Assembly: GCF_008365385.1 (NCBI RefSeq)
Contig: NZ_QOVF01000002.1
Location: 186,001-250,000, forward strand
DNA length: 64,000 bases
DNA from: Halopseudomonas laoshanensis
GTDB taxonomy: Bacteria; Pseudomonadota; Gammaproteobacteria; Pseudomonadales; Pseudomonadaceae
Direction of reading: 5' to 3'
Position numbers and translations under genes: made by a program. The notes below the pieces were generated by a model. That model did no database searches, was not told where the DNA came from, and saw only the letters and a list, made by a program, of their open reading frames with translations. This document shows positions 49,119-57,972 of this stretch, piece by piece; positions within the stretch are counted from its first letter, which is position 1; every line of letters begins with the position of its first letter.

Positions 49119-49394
49119 ATGCCCTTGCTGCACGCAGCCTGGATGTTTTATTCGCAGCATTCCGCCTTGGTGATCAACGCCCTGGGGTTATTCTATGCCC
49201 TGAGCGGCAGTTGGCTATTGCTCGCCACCCAGATCAGAAGTGCCCGCAGTCTGAGCCAACTGGCCACCAGCCCGGCGGGCGTTACCCAAGAGCCGAGCCC
49301 GGCAACCCTGCGCATCAATCGCATGTTCAACCGCGTCGGCGGCTTATGCCTGGGCGCCGGTCTACTGCTCAGCCTGATCAGCACCCAATTGTAA
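49119..49394 (+). CDS. Small two-helix membrane protein of unknown function
   Basis: The 91-residue product has two hydrophobic segments (about residues 18-37 and 73-88) split by a polar loop with several Arg. I recognise no family. A near-perfect GGAGGT ribosome binding site just upstream supports it as a true gene. Its last 33 bases overlap the end of the convergent acyltransferase gene. Confidence 0.7.
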   Translation: MPLLHAAWMFYSQHSALVINALGLFYALSGSWLLLATQIRSARSLSQLATSPAGVTQEPSPATLRINRMFNRVGGLCLGAGLLLSLISTQL

Positions 49395-50531
49395 CGAGCG
49401 CGCCCGGCTGATGACCGGGTTCGCATATTGCAATAACCACCACGGCCGTTGCGCCTCCGGGCACGCGGCCAGACGTTGCTCGAAGCGGTGCTGCTCCATG
49501 GCCAGGGTCGCGGAATCGAACTCTTCGCGCCACTGACCGATGTCGATCGGCGGTGCATCCGGCAATTGTTCGAACGCCAGATAATTGCTCGGATATAGTC
49601 GGTAATTGGACAGAATCTGCCGATCGACCTCCTTCGCAACCGCCTTGGCGTCTGCCAGGGGCTGATCCAGCGGCGTGCCAAAGGCCACATGCACCCGGCC
49701 CTTATAGCCGGTCAGGCCCATGGCGATTGAGCGATCGTCCTCACCGGGTTCCTTTGTATAACTACCGGTACGCTCACGCTGTTCCAGCTCGCGCGCCTTC
49801 ATCTGGTCGCAGGGGTCCCATTCGTAGGCAATGGATACCGGCACCAGGTTCAGCGAGGCCAGCACGTCAGTGAAAGGCTCTGACTTGCGGCTCATGCACA
49901 ACATCTTGATGATGGCAGTATCCGTTTCATCCTGCCCATCCTTGGCCCGGCCTTCCGCCTGAGCGATCCAGATCGAGTGGCCGGTAGTGATCGAATGGTT
50001 GATATAAGCCGACAGCGATTGATACACCGCCAGCTTCTCGCGGCGTCCGCTGACGGAGCGGTGCACGATAAAACTCTTGTTCAGGCGCATCAGATCGCTG
50101 ACGAAGGGCCGTTGCAGCAGGTTATCGCCGATGGCTATGCGCGGCGTCGGATGCCCGGCATGGTAGAGCGCATAATTGACGAAAGCCGGGTCCATGACGA
50201 TATCGCGGTGATTGGCTAAAAACAGGTGAGCACGATCCTTGCGCAAGTGCTCCAGGCCACTATAGGTCACCTGAATCGCACTGCGTTCGATCAACCGGGT
50301 CATGTAAGGTTCGAGCTTGTGCTGCAGCGCTTCGACGCTGCTGATGCCCTTGCTCTCACGGCGCAGGCCGGCTTCAACCAAGCGCATCATGACGCCCGGC
50401 ATCCAGCGGGTCAGCGTGGGGAAACGGTAGCGCGCCAACATGCCCAGCAGATCGCGATCTTGCAGCAAGCGATCAAGCACCGCAGGCACCTCCTCGTCGG
50501 AGTACGGTCTTATCGCGTCGAACTCACCCAT
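49362..50531 (-). CDS. PlsC-type 1-acyl-glycerol-3-phosphate acyltransferase family
   Basis: The 389-residue protein has the acyltransferase HxxxxD motif in the form NHRDIVMDPAF, followed by a second block with GRAKDGQDETDTA. The full family can act on lysophosphatidic acid or other glycerol acyl acceptors; the substrate here is unknown. It is longer than PlsC (about 245), with extra N- and C-terminal helices. GAGGATATT before the ATG is a good ribosome binding site. It overlaps the small membrane protein gene at its end. Confidence 0.85.
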   Translation of the reverse strand: MGEFDAIRPYSDEEVPAVLDRLLQDRDLLGMLARYRFPTLTRWMPGVMMRLVEAGLRRESKGISSVEALQHKLEPYMTRLIERSAIQVTYSGLEHLRKDRAHLFLANHRDIVMDPAFVNYALYHAGHPTPRIAIGDNLLQRPFVSDLMRLNKSFIVHRSVSGRREKLAVYQSLSAYINHSITTGHSIWIAQAEGRAKDGQDETDTAIIKMLCMSRKSEPFTDVLASLNLVPVSIAYEWDPCDQMKARELEQRERTGSYTKEPGEDDRSIAMGLTGYKGRVHVAFGTPLDQPLADAKAVAKEVDRQILSNYRLYPSNYLAFEQLPDAPPIDIGQWREEFDSATLAMEQHRFEQRLAACPEAQRPWWLLQYANPVISRARSLQLGADQAEQ

Positions 50532-50649
50532 AATATCCTCATTTGCAGCAGATTCAGCCGCGCATTATGCGGCCCAGCGGCTGGTTTCGCCAGAATGACG
50601 ATGAGGCTACACTGCAGGGTATTCAACCAGGCAGCTCAAAGGCACTCCC

Positions 50650-50844
50650 ATGCAGGCGATCGATGAAGCGCTTCTACAATGCCCCCATTGCGGGGAAACC
50701 ATCAGTCTGCTGCTGGATCTGACCGGTGGCACCCAGTCCTATGTGGAAGATTGTCAGGTCTGCTGCCAACCGATTCACGTCAATCTGTGGATCGATTCGC
50801 ACGAGGACGACTATCATGTGGATCTGCGCCGGGAGCAGGATTGA
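50650..50844 (+). CDS. CPXCG-motif cysteine-rich small protein
   Basis: A 64-residue protein with two zinc-ribbon-like pairs, CPHC (residues 11-14) and CQVC (about 35-38), in the CPXCG family. Such proteins are found in many gammaproteobacteria and their role is unknown. The stop TGA is immediately followed by the ATG of the DUF2007 gene, so translation is coupled. An AAAGG element precedes its own start. Confidence 0.88.
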   Translation: MQAIDEALLQCPHCGETISLLLDLTGGTQSYVEDCQVCCQPIHVNLWIDSHEDDYHVDLRREQD

Positions 50845-51087
50845 ATGCTCTGCGCCTACCAGCCTCAGGATATGGCCGAAGCTCAACTGCTCCAGCACCT
50901 GCTGAAAGACCATCACATCGGCTGCCATCTCAGTGGCCAGTATCTGCAAGGCGCCATGGGGGAACTTCCGGCCCTCGACCTGCTGGGCATCTGGGTTGCG
51001 GCGGAAGATCTCGGGCATGCCCGCGAGCTGATCAGTGATTGGCAGACCGCGACACCGATCATGCCCGACATGGACGTAGAAGACTGA
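50845..51087 (+). CDS. DUF2007 protein (putative signal-transducing)
   Basis: The 80-residue protein has the DUF2007 pattern: LCAYQPQDMAEAQLLQHLLKDHHI, followed by a WVAAEDLGHARELI end similar to a small ligand-binding alpha/beta fold. The function is unknown. It starts directly after the CPXCG gene's stop and ends directly before the SRAP gene's start, so all three are coupled. Confidence 0.86.
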   Translation: MLCAYQPQDMAEAQLLQHLLKDHHIGCHLSGQYLQGAMGELPALDLLGIWVAAEDLGHARELISDWQTATPIMPDMDVED

Positions 51088-51738
51088 ATGAGCGGTCGCC
51101 TAGCCCAATTTACCCCGCCTGTTGCGGTCATGCCGGAAGGCTGGCGCCCGGCCTGGAACATTGCGCCCGGCAAGCCGTTGCTGATTCTGCGCAAGACCGC
51201 GGGCAACCTGGAATGTGCCAGCGTGCTCTGGAACCTCACCCCCACCTGGCTAAAGCAGCTGGATCGCGCCGCCTTCAGTGCCAAAGCCGAATTTCTGCAT
51301 GAAAAACCCATGTTCGGCCAGGCGCTGGCGCAGCGGCGTTGCCTGATTCCGGTAGATGGTTTTTTTGTCTGGCAGGTGCAGGGTAAGCGCAAGCAGCCTT
51401 GGTATCTGCGCAGCCAAAAAGGCGGGCTGACTCTTGCGGGGCTTTGGGAAAGGTACAGTCTGGACGACGGCAGCTATTGGGACAGTTGCGCACTCATTAC
51501 CGTGCCGGCGAAAGGTTTGCCGGCACGCCTGGGTGAACGCATGCCCGTGACTCTGAACAGCGGTGAGCAGGCGATCTGGCTGGCCAATGCCACGGCCACC
51601 AGCCATCTGCAGCCGTTGCTGCTCAACGCCAGCTCACTGGTGGGCATGATGCACCCAGTGAATCCGGCAATGAGCAGCCCCGGCACCCAAGGCGCGCAAT
51701 GCTGCACGCCAAGCGGTAGGGTTATAACCGAAGTCTGA
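51088..51738 (+). CDS. SRAP (YedK/HMCES-like) homologue without catalytic residues
   Basis: The fold is clear from family motifs (PAWNIAPGKPLLILR, QALAQRRCLIPVDGF, a C-terminal MMHPVN block) and the 216-residue length. In active SRAP proteins Cys2 forms a covalent bond with abasic DNA, helped by an Asn, a Glu and a His. Here residue 2 is Ser (MSGR not MCGR), the Asn in NAR is Ser64 (SAK), the Glu of FYEW is Val94 (FFVW), and the His of IHDRMP is Gly149 (LGERMP). All four are therefore lost. The ATG directly follows the DUF2007 stop, so a shifted start is not an easy explanation. It probably binds DNA without crosslinking, but this is inference. Confidence 0.85.
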   Translation: MSGRLAQFTPPVAVMPEGWRPAWNIAPGKPLLILRKTAGNLECASVLWNLTPTWLKQLDRAAFSAKAEFLHEKPMFGQALAQRRCLIPVDGFFVWQVQGKRKQPWYLRSQKGGLTLAGLWERYSLDDGSYWDSCALITVPAKGLPARLGERMPVTLNSGEQAIWLANATATSHLQPLLLNASSLVGMMHPVNPAMSSPGTQGAQCCTPSGRVITEV

Positions 51739-53874
51739 TCAGACCTTGAACTGGTTGATCAGACGGCGTTGATGCTCGGCCAGCTTGGTCAGGCCCGCGC
51801 TGGCTTCGGAGGCCTCTTGCGCACCCTCTGCCACTGACTTGGCGACTTGATCAATGGTCGAGACGTTGCGGTTGACGTCTTCCGCTACCGCACTTTGCTG
51901 CTCTGCCGCGCTGGCAATCTGGGTGTTCATTTCGGTGATGATCGATACCGCCTGGGTAATCGAGGTCAGCGCAGCATCCGCTTCTTCCGCTTGCAATACA
52001 CTCTGCTCGGTCCGTACGCGGCTCTGCTCCATCACCTTGACCGTATCGCGCGTGCCCTTTTGCAGTTGTTCAATCATGGTTTGAATTTCTTCGGTAGAGC
52101 TTTGCGTCTTCTGCGCCAGGTTGCGCACTTCATCGGCCACCACAGCGAACCCACGCCCCTGTTCCCCGGCCCGGGCGGCTTCAATAGCCGCATTCAGCGC
52201 CAGCAGGTTGGTCTGCTCGGCAATCCCGCGGATGGTCGCCAGAATACCGGTGATGTTGTCGCTGTCACGCGCCAGCGACTGCACACTGGCAACCGCCTTC
52301 TGAATATCCTCGGACAAGTCCTGAATGGCATTGGCAGTGGACTTGACCACATCGCGGCCATGACTCGCCGAGCCGTCCGCATTGTTCGCCGCTTCCGCCG
52401 CCTGCGCTGCGTTACGCGCCACGTCTTGCGCTGTGGCGGTCATCTCGGTGACTGCAGTCGCCACCAGATCAATCTCGCTCAATTGGCGCTGAATCCCATC
52501 ATTGGTGCGCATGGCGATATCTGCGGTATTCTCCGACGCGTCCGTGACCTGCTGTACCGAGCTGACCACTTCGCGAATCATCGCCTGCAGCTTGTCGAGG
52601 AAGGCGTTGAAGCCTCGGGCAATATCCCCCAGCTCGTCCTTGCGATCCACCGCCAGGCGCTTGGTCAGATCGCCGTCGCCGCGGGCAATATCGTCAAGCA
52701 TGGCTACCAGCCGGCGCGCCGGCTTGGACAGGCCCAGTCCGACCAGCACCATCACTGCCAGCCCGAGTAGCGCCACCACCAGGCCGATGATAATCATCAT
52801 CAGTGCATCGTCAGTCTGACGCTGATCCAGTGCGGCACTGAGACTGTTCAACTCCTGCATCACCACGTCAGTAGGCAGGGAGATCATCAGTATCCAGCGG
52901 CTACCGGTATCGCCGATCGGAATCGGCATCATCAACTCGATATGCCCGCCCTCTTCATCCAGGTCGTACAGCAGCGTGTCACCCAGGTTGGCAATATTGG
53001 CAATCTCGTTGGCATCCAGAATCTGTTCAGCCGGGTCGCCTGCGACCCCGCCCTCGCCGGTGTAGGCGACGATGCGGTTATTGCCGCTGATCAAGGCCTG
53101 CTCACCCTTGCCGTCAAACAGGTTGGCGTTGCTTTGGATCAGCATGTCCTGGATGAAATCCAGTGACAGGTCAGCACCCACGATCCCCTTGAACACGCCG
53201 TCAGAGATGATCGGCACGGTGAAGGAAGCCAGCATCACTTCGTCGCCGCCGACATCGTAGGGCGCGGGGTCACTTACACAGGCGGCCAGGGTTTCCTTAG
53301 GGCAAAGGTAATATTCACCGACTCTCACGCCGGTATCGCTAAGGGTTTCGTCTTCCAGATCGCTCAGCGAATCCAGTTCCAGTTCGCCATCGGCATTGCG
53401 GAACCACCAGGGCATGAACCGGCCCGTGCCGTCATAGCCATCGGTCTCTACGCCTTCAAAATACTGGTCAAGATCATCAAAGGCTTCGGGTTCCCAGCCA
53501 ACGTAAACGCCAAGCAGTTCGGGGTTTTCGCTCAATGTCTTACGGATGACCCGATTCATTTCCTCGCGGCTCATCATCAAGCTCGGCAGCCCATCGTCCT
53601 GCAGCTCGTCAAGCAACTGGTTCAGCTGCGCGAGCTGCTGGGCAACCACGAAGGGGTACTCCAGCCGGCGGCGAATACGCTGGCTTTCACCTGCAGCCAA
53701 TTGCGACAGCCGGCGCTCGACCTGATCCTCGAGCAACTGTTGGCTACTGCCCTGAACGAAATCCTGGCTACGCTCGGCCGCGTAAAGGCTATACAGCGTC
53801 ATAATGCCAACTGCGACAAACAGACTGGCGCCTGCTAACGTTGCAATGGCGAACTGGATAGACTTGAATTTCAT
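51739..53874 (-). CDS. Methyl-accepting chemotaxis protein with dCache-like sensor
   Basis: The 711-residue transducer has a first transmembrane helix (about 9-31), a large periplasmic region of two-lobed Cache type (about 35-355, including [14 protein letters not shown]), a second helix (about 358-382), a HAMP domain (about 384-437), and a complete signalling hairpin with the conserved tip [37 protein letters not shown]. It should direct CheA/CheY signalling; the ligand is unknown. No CheR-binding pentapeptide is at the C-terminus. A sigma28-like promoter lies upstream and fits flagellar coregulation. Confidence 0.93.
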   Translation of the reverse strand: MKFKSIQFAIATLAGASLFVAVGIMTLYSLYAAERSQDFVQGSSQQLLEDQVERRLSQLAAGESQRIRRRLEYPFVVAQQLAQLNQLLDELQDDGLPSLMMSREEMNRVIRKTLSENPELLGVYVGWEPEAFDDLDQYFEGVETDGYDGTGRFMPWWFRNADGELELDSLSDLEDETLSDTGVRVGEYYLCPKETLAACVSDPAPYDVGGDEVMLASFTVPIISDGVFKGIVGADLSLDFIQDMLIQSNANLFDGKGEQALISGNNRIVAYTGEGGVAGDPAEQILDANEIANIANLGDTLLYDLDEEGGHIELMMPIPIGDTGSRWILMISLPTDVVMQELNSLSAALDQRQTDDALMMIIIGLVVALLGLAVMVLVGLGLSKPARRLVAMLDDIARGDGDLTKRLAVDRKDELGDIARGFNAFLDKLQAMIREVVSSVQQVTDASENTADIAMRTNDGIQRQLSEIDLVATAVTEMTATAQDVARNAAQAAEAANNADGSASHGRDVVKSTANAIQDLSEDIQKAVASVQSLARDSDNITGILATIRGIAEQTNLLALNAAIEAARAGEQGRGFAVVADEVRNLAQKTQSSTEEIQTMIEQLQKGTRDTVKVMEQSRVRTEQSVLQAEEADAALTSITQAVSIITEMNTQIASAAEQQSAVAEDVNRNVSTIDQVAKSVAEGAQEASEASAGLTKLAEHQRRLINQFKV

Positions 53875-53908
53875 GCATTACCTCGGCTAAGTGTGTCGCA
53901 ATATCTCG

Positions 53909-53935
53909 GTATCGGCAGGGGCGGCCAAATCTTCA
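53909..53935 (-). promoter_or_regulatory. Sigma28 (FliA)-like promoter of the chemoreceptor gene
   Basis: On the minus strand TGAAGATT is followed after exactly 11 bases by GCCGATAC, about 35 bases before the start codon. The -10 is strong and the -35 is moderate. Confidence 0.75.
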
Positions 53936-54041
53936 GAACGAATTGGCAAATCTGAATACTTTTGCTGAATCTACGGTCAAAGCGTGATACATACGCTGCA
54001 TGCCGAAACACTCGACATTCTGACTCAAGGATTACTAGATC

Positions 54042-54848
54042 ATGCGTACCCGCTTTCTGTTGTGCCTGCCGCTACTTGCGCTTGTAGGCTGTGAAACCGT
54101 CCAGACCACTCAGGGAGGCGCAGTGGGCGTCGACCGGGAGCAGCGCATGTTCAGCGCCTTGTCCAGCGCTGAAGTCGATAAAATGGCGGCAGAGTCCTAC
54201 AACAAGATGCTCGCCGAAGCGCGCAGCAAGAAAGTATTGAACACTGACGCGGCAATGGTTCAGCGGCTCCGCCGGATTTCCAACGATCTAATCCCGCAGG
54301 TCACGCATTTCCGCCAGGACGCCCGTTCCTGGAACTGGGAAGTCAACCTGATCAAGAGCGACCAGATCAACGCCAGCTGTGCACCCGGCGGCAAGATCAT
54401 TTTCTATAGCGGCATCATCACCCAGTTGAAACTGACCGACGATGAAATCGCCCAGATCATGGGTCACGAAATCGCCCATGCCTTGCGTGAGCACGGCCGC
54501 GAAGCGATCTCCAGAGCCTATGTTACACAGACTGGTACGCAACTGGCCGGCGCCTTGCTGGGTCTGGGTCAAGCAGGCCAACAGGCTGCCAGCCAAGCGG
54601 TGCAAGTTGGCCTCACGCTGCCCAACAGCCGCTCAAATGAGTCGGAAGCCGACCTGATCGGGCTGGAACTGGCCGCCCGAGCCGGTTACAAGCCGGAAGC
54701 CGCCGTCAGCCTGTGGCAAAAAATGGCCAGCGCATCACAAGGCCAGCCACCGGAATTCCTCAGCACTCACCCGAACTCGGGCGGGCGCATTCAAGCCTTG
54801 CAGGCGGCGATTCCACGGGTGCAACCTCTGTACAACGCGGCCAAGTAA
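54042..54848 (+). CDS. M48-family metalloprotease lipoprotein
   Basis: The 268-residue product has a lipobox (LALVGC, Cys17) and the M48 zinc motif HEIAH (His142, Glu143, His146) with a later NESEAD that supplies the third ligand (Glu200). It resembles LoiP/BepA-type periplasmic proteases that handle outer-membrane proteins. It is monocistronic and ends before a bidirectional terminator. Confidence 0.9.
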   Translation: MRTRFLLCLPLLALVGCETVQTTQGGAVGVDREQRMFSALSSAEVDKMAAESYNKMLAEARSKKVLNTDAAMVQRLRRISNDLIPQVTHFRQDARSWNWEVNLIKSDQINASCAPGGKIIFYSGIITQLKLTDDEIAQIMGHEIAHALREHGREAISRAYVTQTGTQLAGALLGLGQAGQQAASQAVQVGLTLPNSRSNESEADLIGLELAARAGYKPEAAVSLWQKMASASQGQPPEFLSTHPNSGGRIQALQAAIPRVQPLYNAAK

Positions 54849-54902
54849 CAACGCATAAGCCGTGGCAAGTCTGCTGGTTTGATTTGCGCTACGGAGGCCA
54901 AC

Positions 54903-54932
54903 AAAAAGCCCACCATAACAGGTGGGCTTTTT
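54903..54932. terminator. Bidirectional terminator
   Basis: A 12-base perfect stem with AAAAAG/CTTTTT ends (54903-54914 and 54921-54932) lies between convergent M48 protease and subtilase genes. T-runs on both strands make it work for both. Confidence 0.88.
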
Positions 54933-54954
54933 TATGCGCTATCTGCTCCAGACC

Positions 54955-56715
54955 CTAGCGCACTCGTTCCAAGCTCTGCACCGCCAGATCCAGTGCCTTG
55001 TACATATCCAGTCGCGCTGATCGGCCCACATCCGGATGATTCAGATCATTGGCCCGTTCCGACGGTAGTATCGGCGCGGTCAGATCATCCGCTTCCACTG
55101 GCTCGAAATCATACTCTTCACCAATGGTCATCGCGCTGCGACGCAGCAGCATGCGTAACTGCTCCGGCTCCAGCTCCGGGTCGATTGACATCATCGCCGC
55201 CAGCAGGCCCGCTACCAAAGGGGTAGCGTAGGAAGTGCCGCAATGCACATCACCGCGCTGACCTTTCTCCTTGGTCGAGCCGAGCACACAGGCAGCAGCG
55301 GTCACATCCACGCGCATGTCGATATTCGACGCACTGCGCTTGATGGCGTACTCAGGATCATCCACCGCCACATCCTTGTCACTGCGTTCATGGCCACCGA
55401 CCACAAACAATTGATCGGTTACGAATGATGATGGCAGTCGATACTCGTCGCGGCCGGAATACGAGGAAGCATTGCCCGCCGAATTGACTACCACCACACC
55501 GGGATGCTCACGGCGCAGCCAGAGAAAGAATTCTTCCAGGAGTTCTTCGTAGCCACTCATGGCGATGCCGGAGCGCACCAGCGAGTCGACTTCCTTGCCG
55601 TTGATATCAATCGCGCCGACGCGGTGGATACCCCAACTCCAGTTGAGTACCCGCACACCGTCTTCGACCAGATTCACCGAAGCGGCGATATTGGCCGTGA
55701 TCCCCGCATCAGAATTACGTTCGACGATCACCTCAAAGCCAGGGCCGACCTTGTCCAGACCGCGCAGAAAGCCACTGTTGCCACCGCCGTTCCAGGCTGC
55801 CGCGAAGACGCCGGCCACAGTGGTGCCATGCCCGTCTGGCTGATCGGCATCGCGTGCATAGACGCAGGTGCGCGGTCCGCCACTGCGGCAGTCACCCAGG
55901 TAATCGGCAAAATCGGGAGAATCAAAGTCCACATCGCGCTCGATCACGCCGATACGGATGGGATGGGTTTCAATGTCACCCCCCTCGCGCGGCAGCCGCC
56001 GCTGGTAAAAATTCACTGCATCCAGAAAGCGGTTTGACGCCCACTCTTCATCGTCGGCCGCGGGTTCTCTGGCTGTTTCACTTTCAACGCTTTCTTCCGC
56101 TCCCGACTCCTCGATCACTACGGCATCCACACTGACCTCACTACCCAGGCGCAACACCAGTGCATCCCGTTCGTCCAGATTGGTTGCGGGCAGACGCAAC
56201 TGGTAGGTATTGAGCGGTGGAATCGCGCCCACGACCTGGGCACCGTATTTTTCGGCAAGGCGACGCGACTCTTTGGCGCCGTTATGGCTCTCTTCGATAA
56301 TGACGCTGATCAAATCGACATAGGTGGTCAGGCCATCCATGTTCTTGACCACTTCCTGATCGGTTGCCGCCACCACGTGGCTGCTGTTCAGGCTCAACCA
56401 GATGGGGTTACTGGCCTGGCCATCCTGTTCAAACCAGAGTGGCCCACTCTCAGCCTCAGCAGCCTTGACCTGGATACGCACTTGACCATCCTGGTACTCC
56501 ATAGCCTGCTGCTTGAGTGGCGTACCGTTGAGGCGCGCCTGCCAGCCCGAATCGCCAAGGCCGGTAACGCGCAAGCAGAATTCCTGAACCTCGGCCTGCA
56601 GCCGATCGCCGCAACGCTGTAATTGCTCTACGCGCAGCGGCTGCGCCGATAATGCACTGGCTGGCATGGCCGCAGCCATTGCAAGAACCAACCCACTCAG
56701 GTAATTCTGCTTCAT
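54955..56715 (-). CDS. Subtilisin-like (S8) protease with Glu at the Asp position
   Basis: The 586-residue precursor has a signal peptide (start MKQNYLSGLVLAM, cleavage near ALSA-Q), an N-terminal part of about 220 residues with no clear domain, and an S8 catalytic domain. The His (Ser/His region DGHGTTVAG, His296), oxyanion Asn (VNSAGN, Asn415) and Ser (GTSYATP, Ser495) are present. Where S8 enzymes have the catalytic Asp in a VIDxG motif, this protein has VIERDVDF, so the position is Glu259 with Asp261 two residues later. It may be an unusual triad or a weakly active enzyme. The ATG at 56715 was chosen for its GGAG ribosome binding site. Confidence 0.83.
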   Translation of the reverse strand: MKQNYLSGLVLAMAAAMPASALSAQPLRVEQLQRCGDRLQAEVQEFCLRVTGLGDSGWQARLNGTPLKQQAMEYQDGQVRIQVKAAEAESGPLWFEQDGQASNPIWLSLNSSHVVAATDQEVVKNMDGLTTYVDLISVIIEESHNGAKESRRLAEKYGAQVVGAIPPLNTYQLRLPATNLDERDALVLRLGSEVSVDAVVIEESGAEESVESETAREPAADDEEWASNRFLDAVNFYQRRLPREGGDIETHPIRIGVIERDVDFDSPDFADYLGDCRSGGPRTCVYARDADQPDGHGTTVAGVFAAAWNGGGNSGFLRGLDKVGPGFEVIVERNSDAGITANIAASVNLVEDGVRVLNWSWGIHRVGAIDINGKEVDSLVRSGIAMSGYEELLEEFFLWLRREHPGVVVVNSAGNASSYSGRDEYRLPSSFVTDQLFVVGGHERSDKDVAVDDPEYAIKRSASNIDMRVDVTAAACVLGSTKEKGQRGDVHCGTSYATPLVAGLLAAMMSIDPELEPEQLRMLLRRSAMTIGEEYDFEPVEADDLTAPILPSERANDLNHPDVGRSARLDMYKALDLAVQSLERVR

Positions 56716-56897
56716 ATTGCGCTCCATACGTACCGCCATTAAACGATCAGCAGCATATACCCCTTACCTGAAGCCAATATGAATTTCGCCGGATGGCGCA
56801 AACTATTGCAGCGTGCTCCGGTTGCAATTACGCCAGTGACGAGCGCACTATTTTCAGGTAAATTTCGACACTCATAAGCCACCCTCAACAGGACCCC

Positions 56898-57923
56898 ATG
56901 ACTCTCCTGATAGCTTTTGCTGTCCTCTCCATTCTGGTTTCATTTATCTGTTCCATTCTTGAAGCCGCCCTGCTCTCATTGACGCCTAGTTACATCGCCC
57001 ATCAGAAGCTGGAAAAACCCAAGCTCTACGAACGTCTCAAGCAGTTGAAAGACAACGTAGATCAACCTCTTGCTGCCATTCTCACGCTCAATACCGTTGC
57101 CCATACCGTGGGTGCTACCGGCGTAGGTGCACAGGTGGCCATCGTCTTTGGCGACGGATACCTGGGTATCGCCTCGGCGGTAATGACGCTGCTGATTCTG
57201 GTATTGTCGGAAATTCTGCCGAAAACCATTGGTGCGCGATATTGGCGTCCGATTGCGCCGTTCCTGCCGCCCTTGCTTAGCATCATGATTCTGCTACTCA
57301 AGCCGTTTATCATGCTGTCTGACGTGGTGATGAGAATGTTTGGCGGCAAACCGCCCGAGCATGACATTCGCGAGGAAATCAAAGCCCTGGCCATGCTTGG
57401 CCGTGAACTGGACAAGCTGGACGATGATGAGCAGCGAGTCATCAGCAATATTCTCGACCTGCATGACGTCAAAGTCAGAGACATCATGACCCCACGTATT
57501 GTCAGCGCCTCCGCGCTACCGGATGAAAGTATCGGCGATTTGAAGCTGCGCATTCGCGAAAGCCAGTTCTCGCGCTACCCGGTAGTCGCTGAAGACGAAG
57601 CGCCACTGGGCGTGGTGTTTCGTTACGATGCGCTGATGGCCGAAGATGACAGCCAGCCGGTATCCAGCATCATGAAGCCGATCAAGGTCACGCTGGAAAC
57701 CACCAACGCAGAGAACCTGATGACCCAACTGATGCAGGAACGTCAGCATATGAGCCTGATCTACGATGAATTCGGCGGCTGGCAGGGCCTGGTCACGCTG
57801 GAGGACATCGTTGAGGCGATCATCGGCAAGCCGATCATGGACGAGACCGACGACATCCCCAACATGCGCCGGTTCGCCCGGCGCCGCTGGGAACATCGCC
57901 TGAAGGATTCCAGGGCGAGCTGA
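56898..57923 (+). CDS. CNNM/CBS-domain transporter-like protein
   Basis: The 341-residue product has a membrane domain with about four helices (CNNM/DUF21 type, including SILEAALLSLTPSYI), a linker and a CBS pair (about 190-310, with VRDIMTPRI). The C-terminal CorC/HlyC domain found in longer relatives is missing. These proteins are linked to divalent cation, mainly Mg2+, handling; the ion here is unproven. It ends before a strong terminator. Confidence 0.88.
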   Translation: MTLLIAFAVLSILVSFICSILEAALLSLTPSYIAHQKLEKPKLYERLKQLKDNVDQPLAAILTLNTVAHTVGATGVGAQVAIVFGDGYLGIASAVMTLLILVLSEILPKTIGARYWRPIAPFLPPLLSIMILLLKPFIMLSDVVMRMFGGKPPEHDIREEIKALAMLGRELDKLDDDEQRVISNILDLHDVKVRDIMTPRIVSASALPDESIGDLKLRIRESQFSRYPVVAEDEAPLGVVFRYDALMAEDDSQPVSSIMKPIKVTLETTNAENLMTQLMQERQHMSLIYDEFGGWQGLVTLEDIVEAIIGKPIMDETDDIPNMRRFARRRWEHRLKDSRAS

Positions 57924-57931
57924 TCAATACC

Positions 57932-57957
57932 AAGCCAGGCCCGTGCCTGGCTTTTTT
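57932..57957 (+). terminator. Intrinsic terminator after the CNNM/CBS gene
   Basis: A nine-base perfect stem (57932-57940 with 57945-57953), four-base loop and T-run follow the stop codon. Confidence 0.9.
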
Positions 57958-57972
57958 AATCGCAGGCTTTAA

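Noticed and set aside
49119..49394. The small membrane protein as a spurious frame
   Set aside because: I first doubted it because it overlaps a convergent gene, but its GGAGGT ribosome binding site, two helices and a possible promoter made me keep it.
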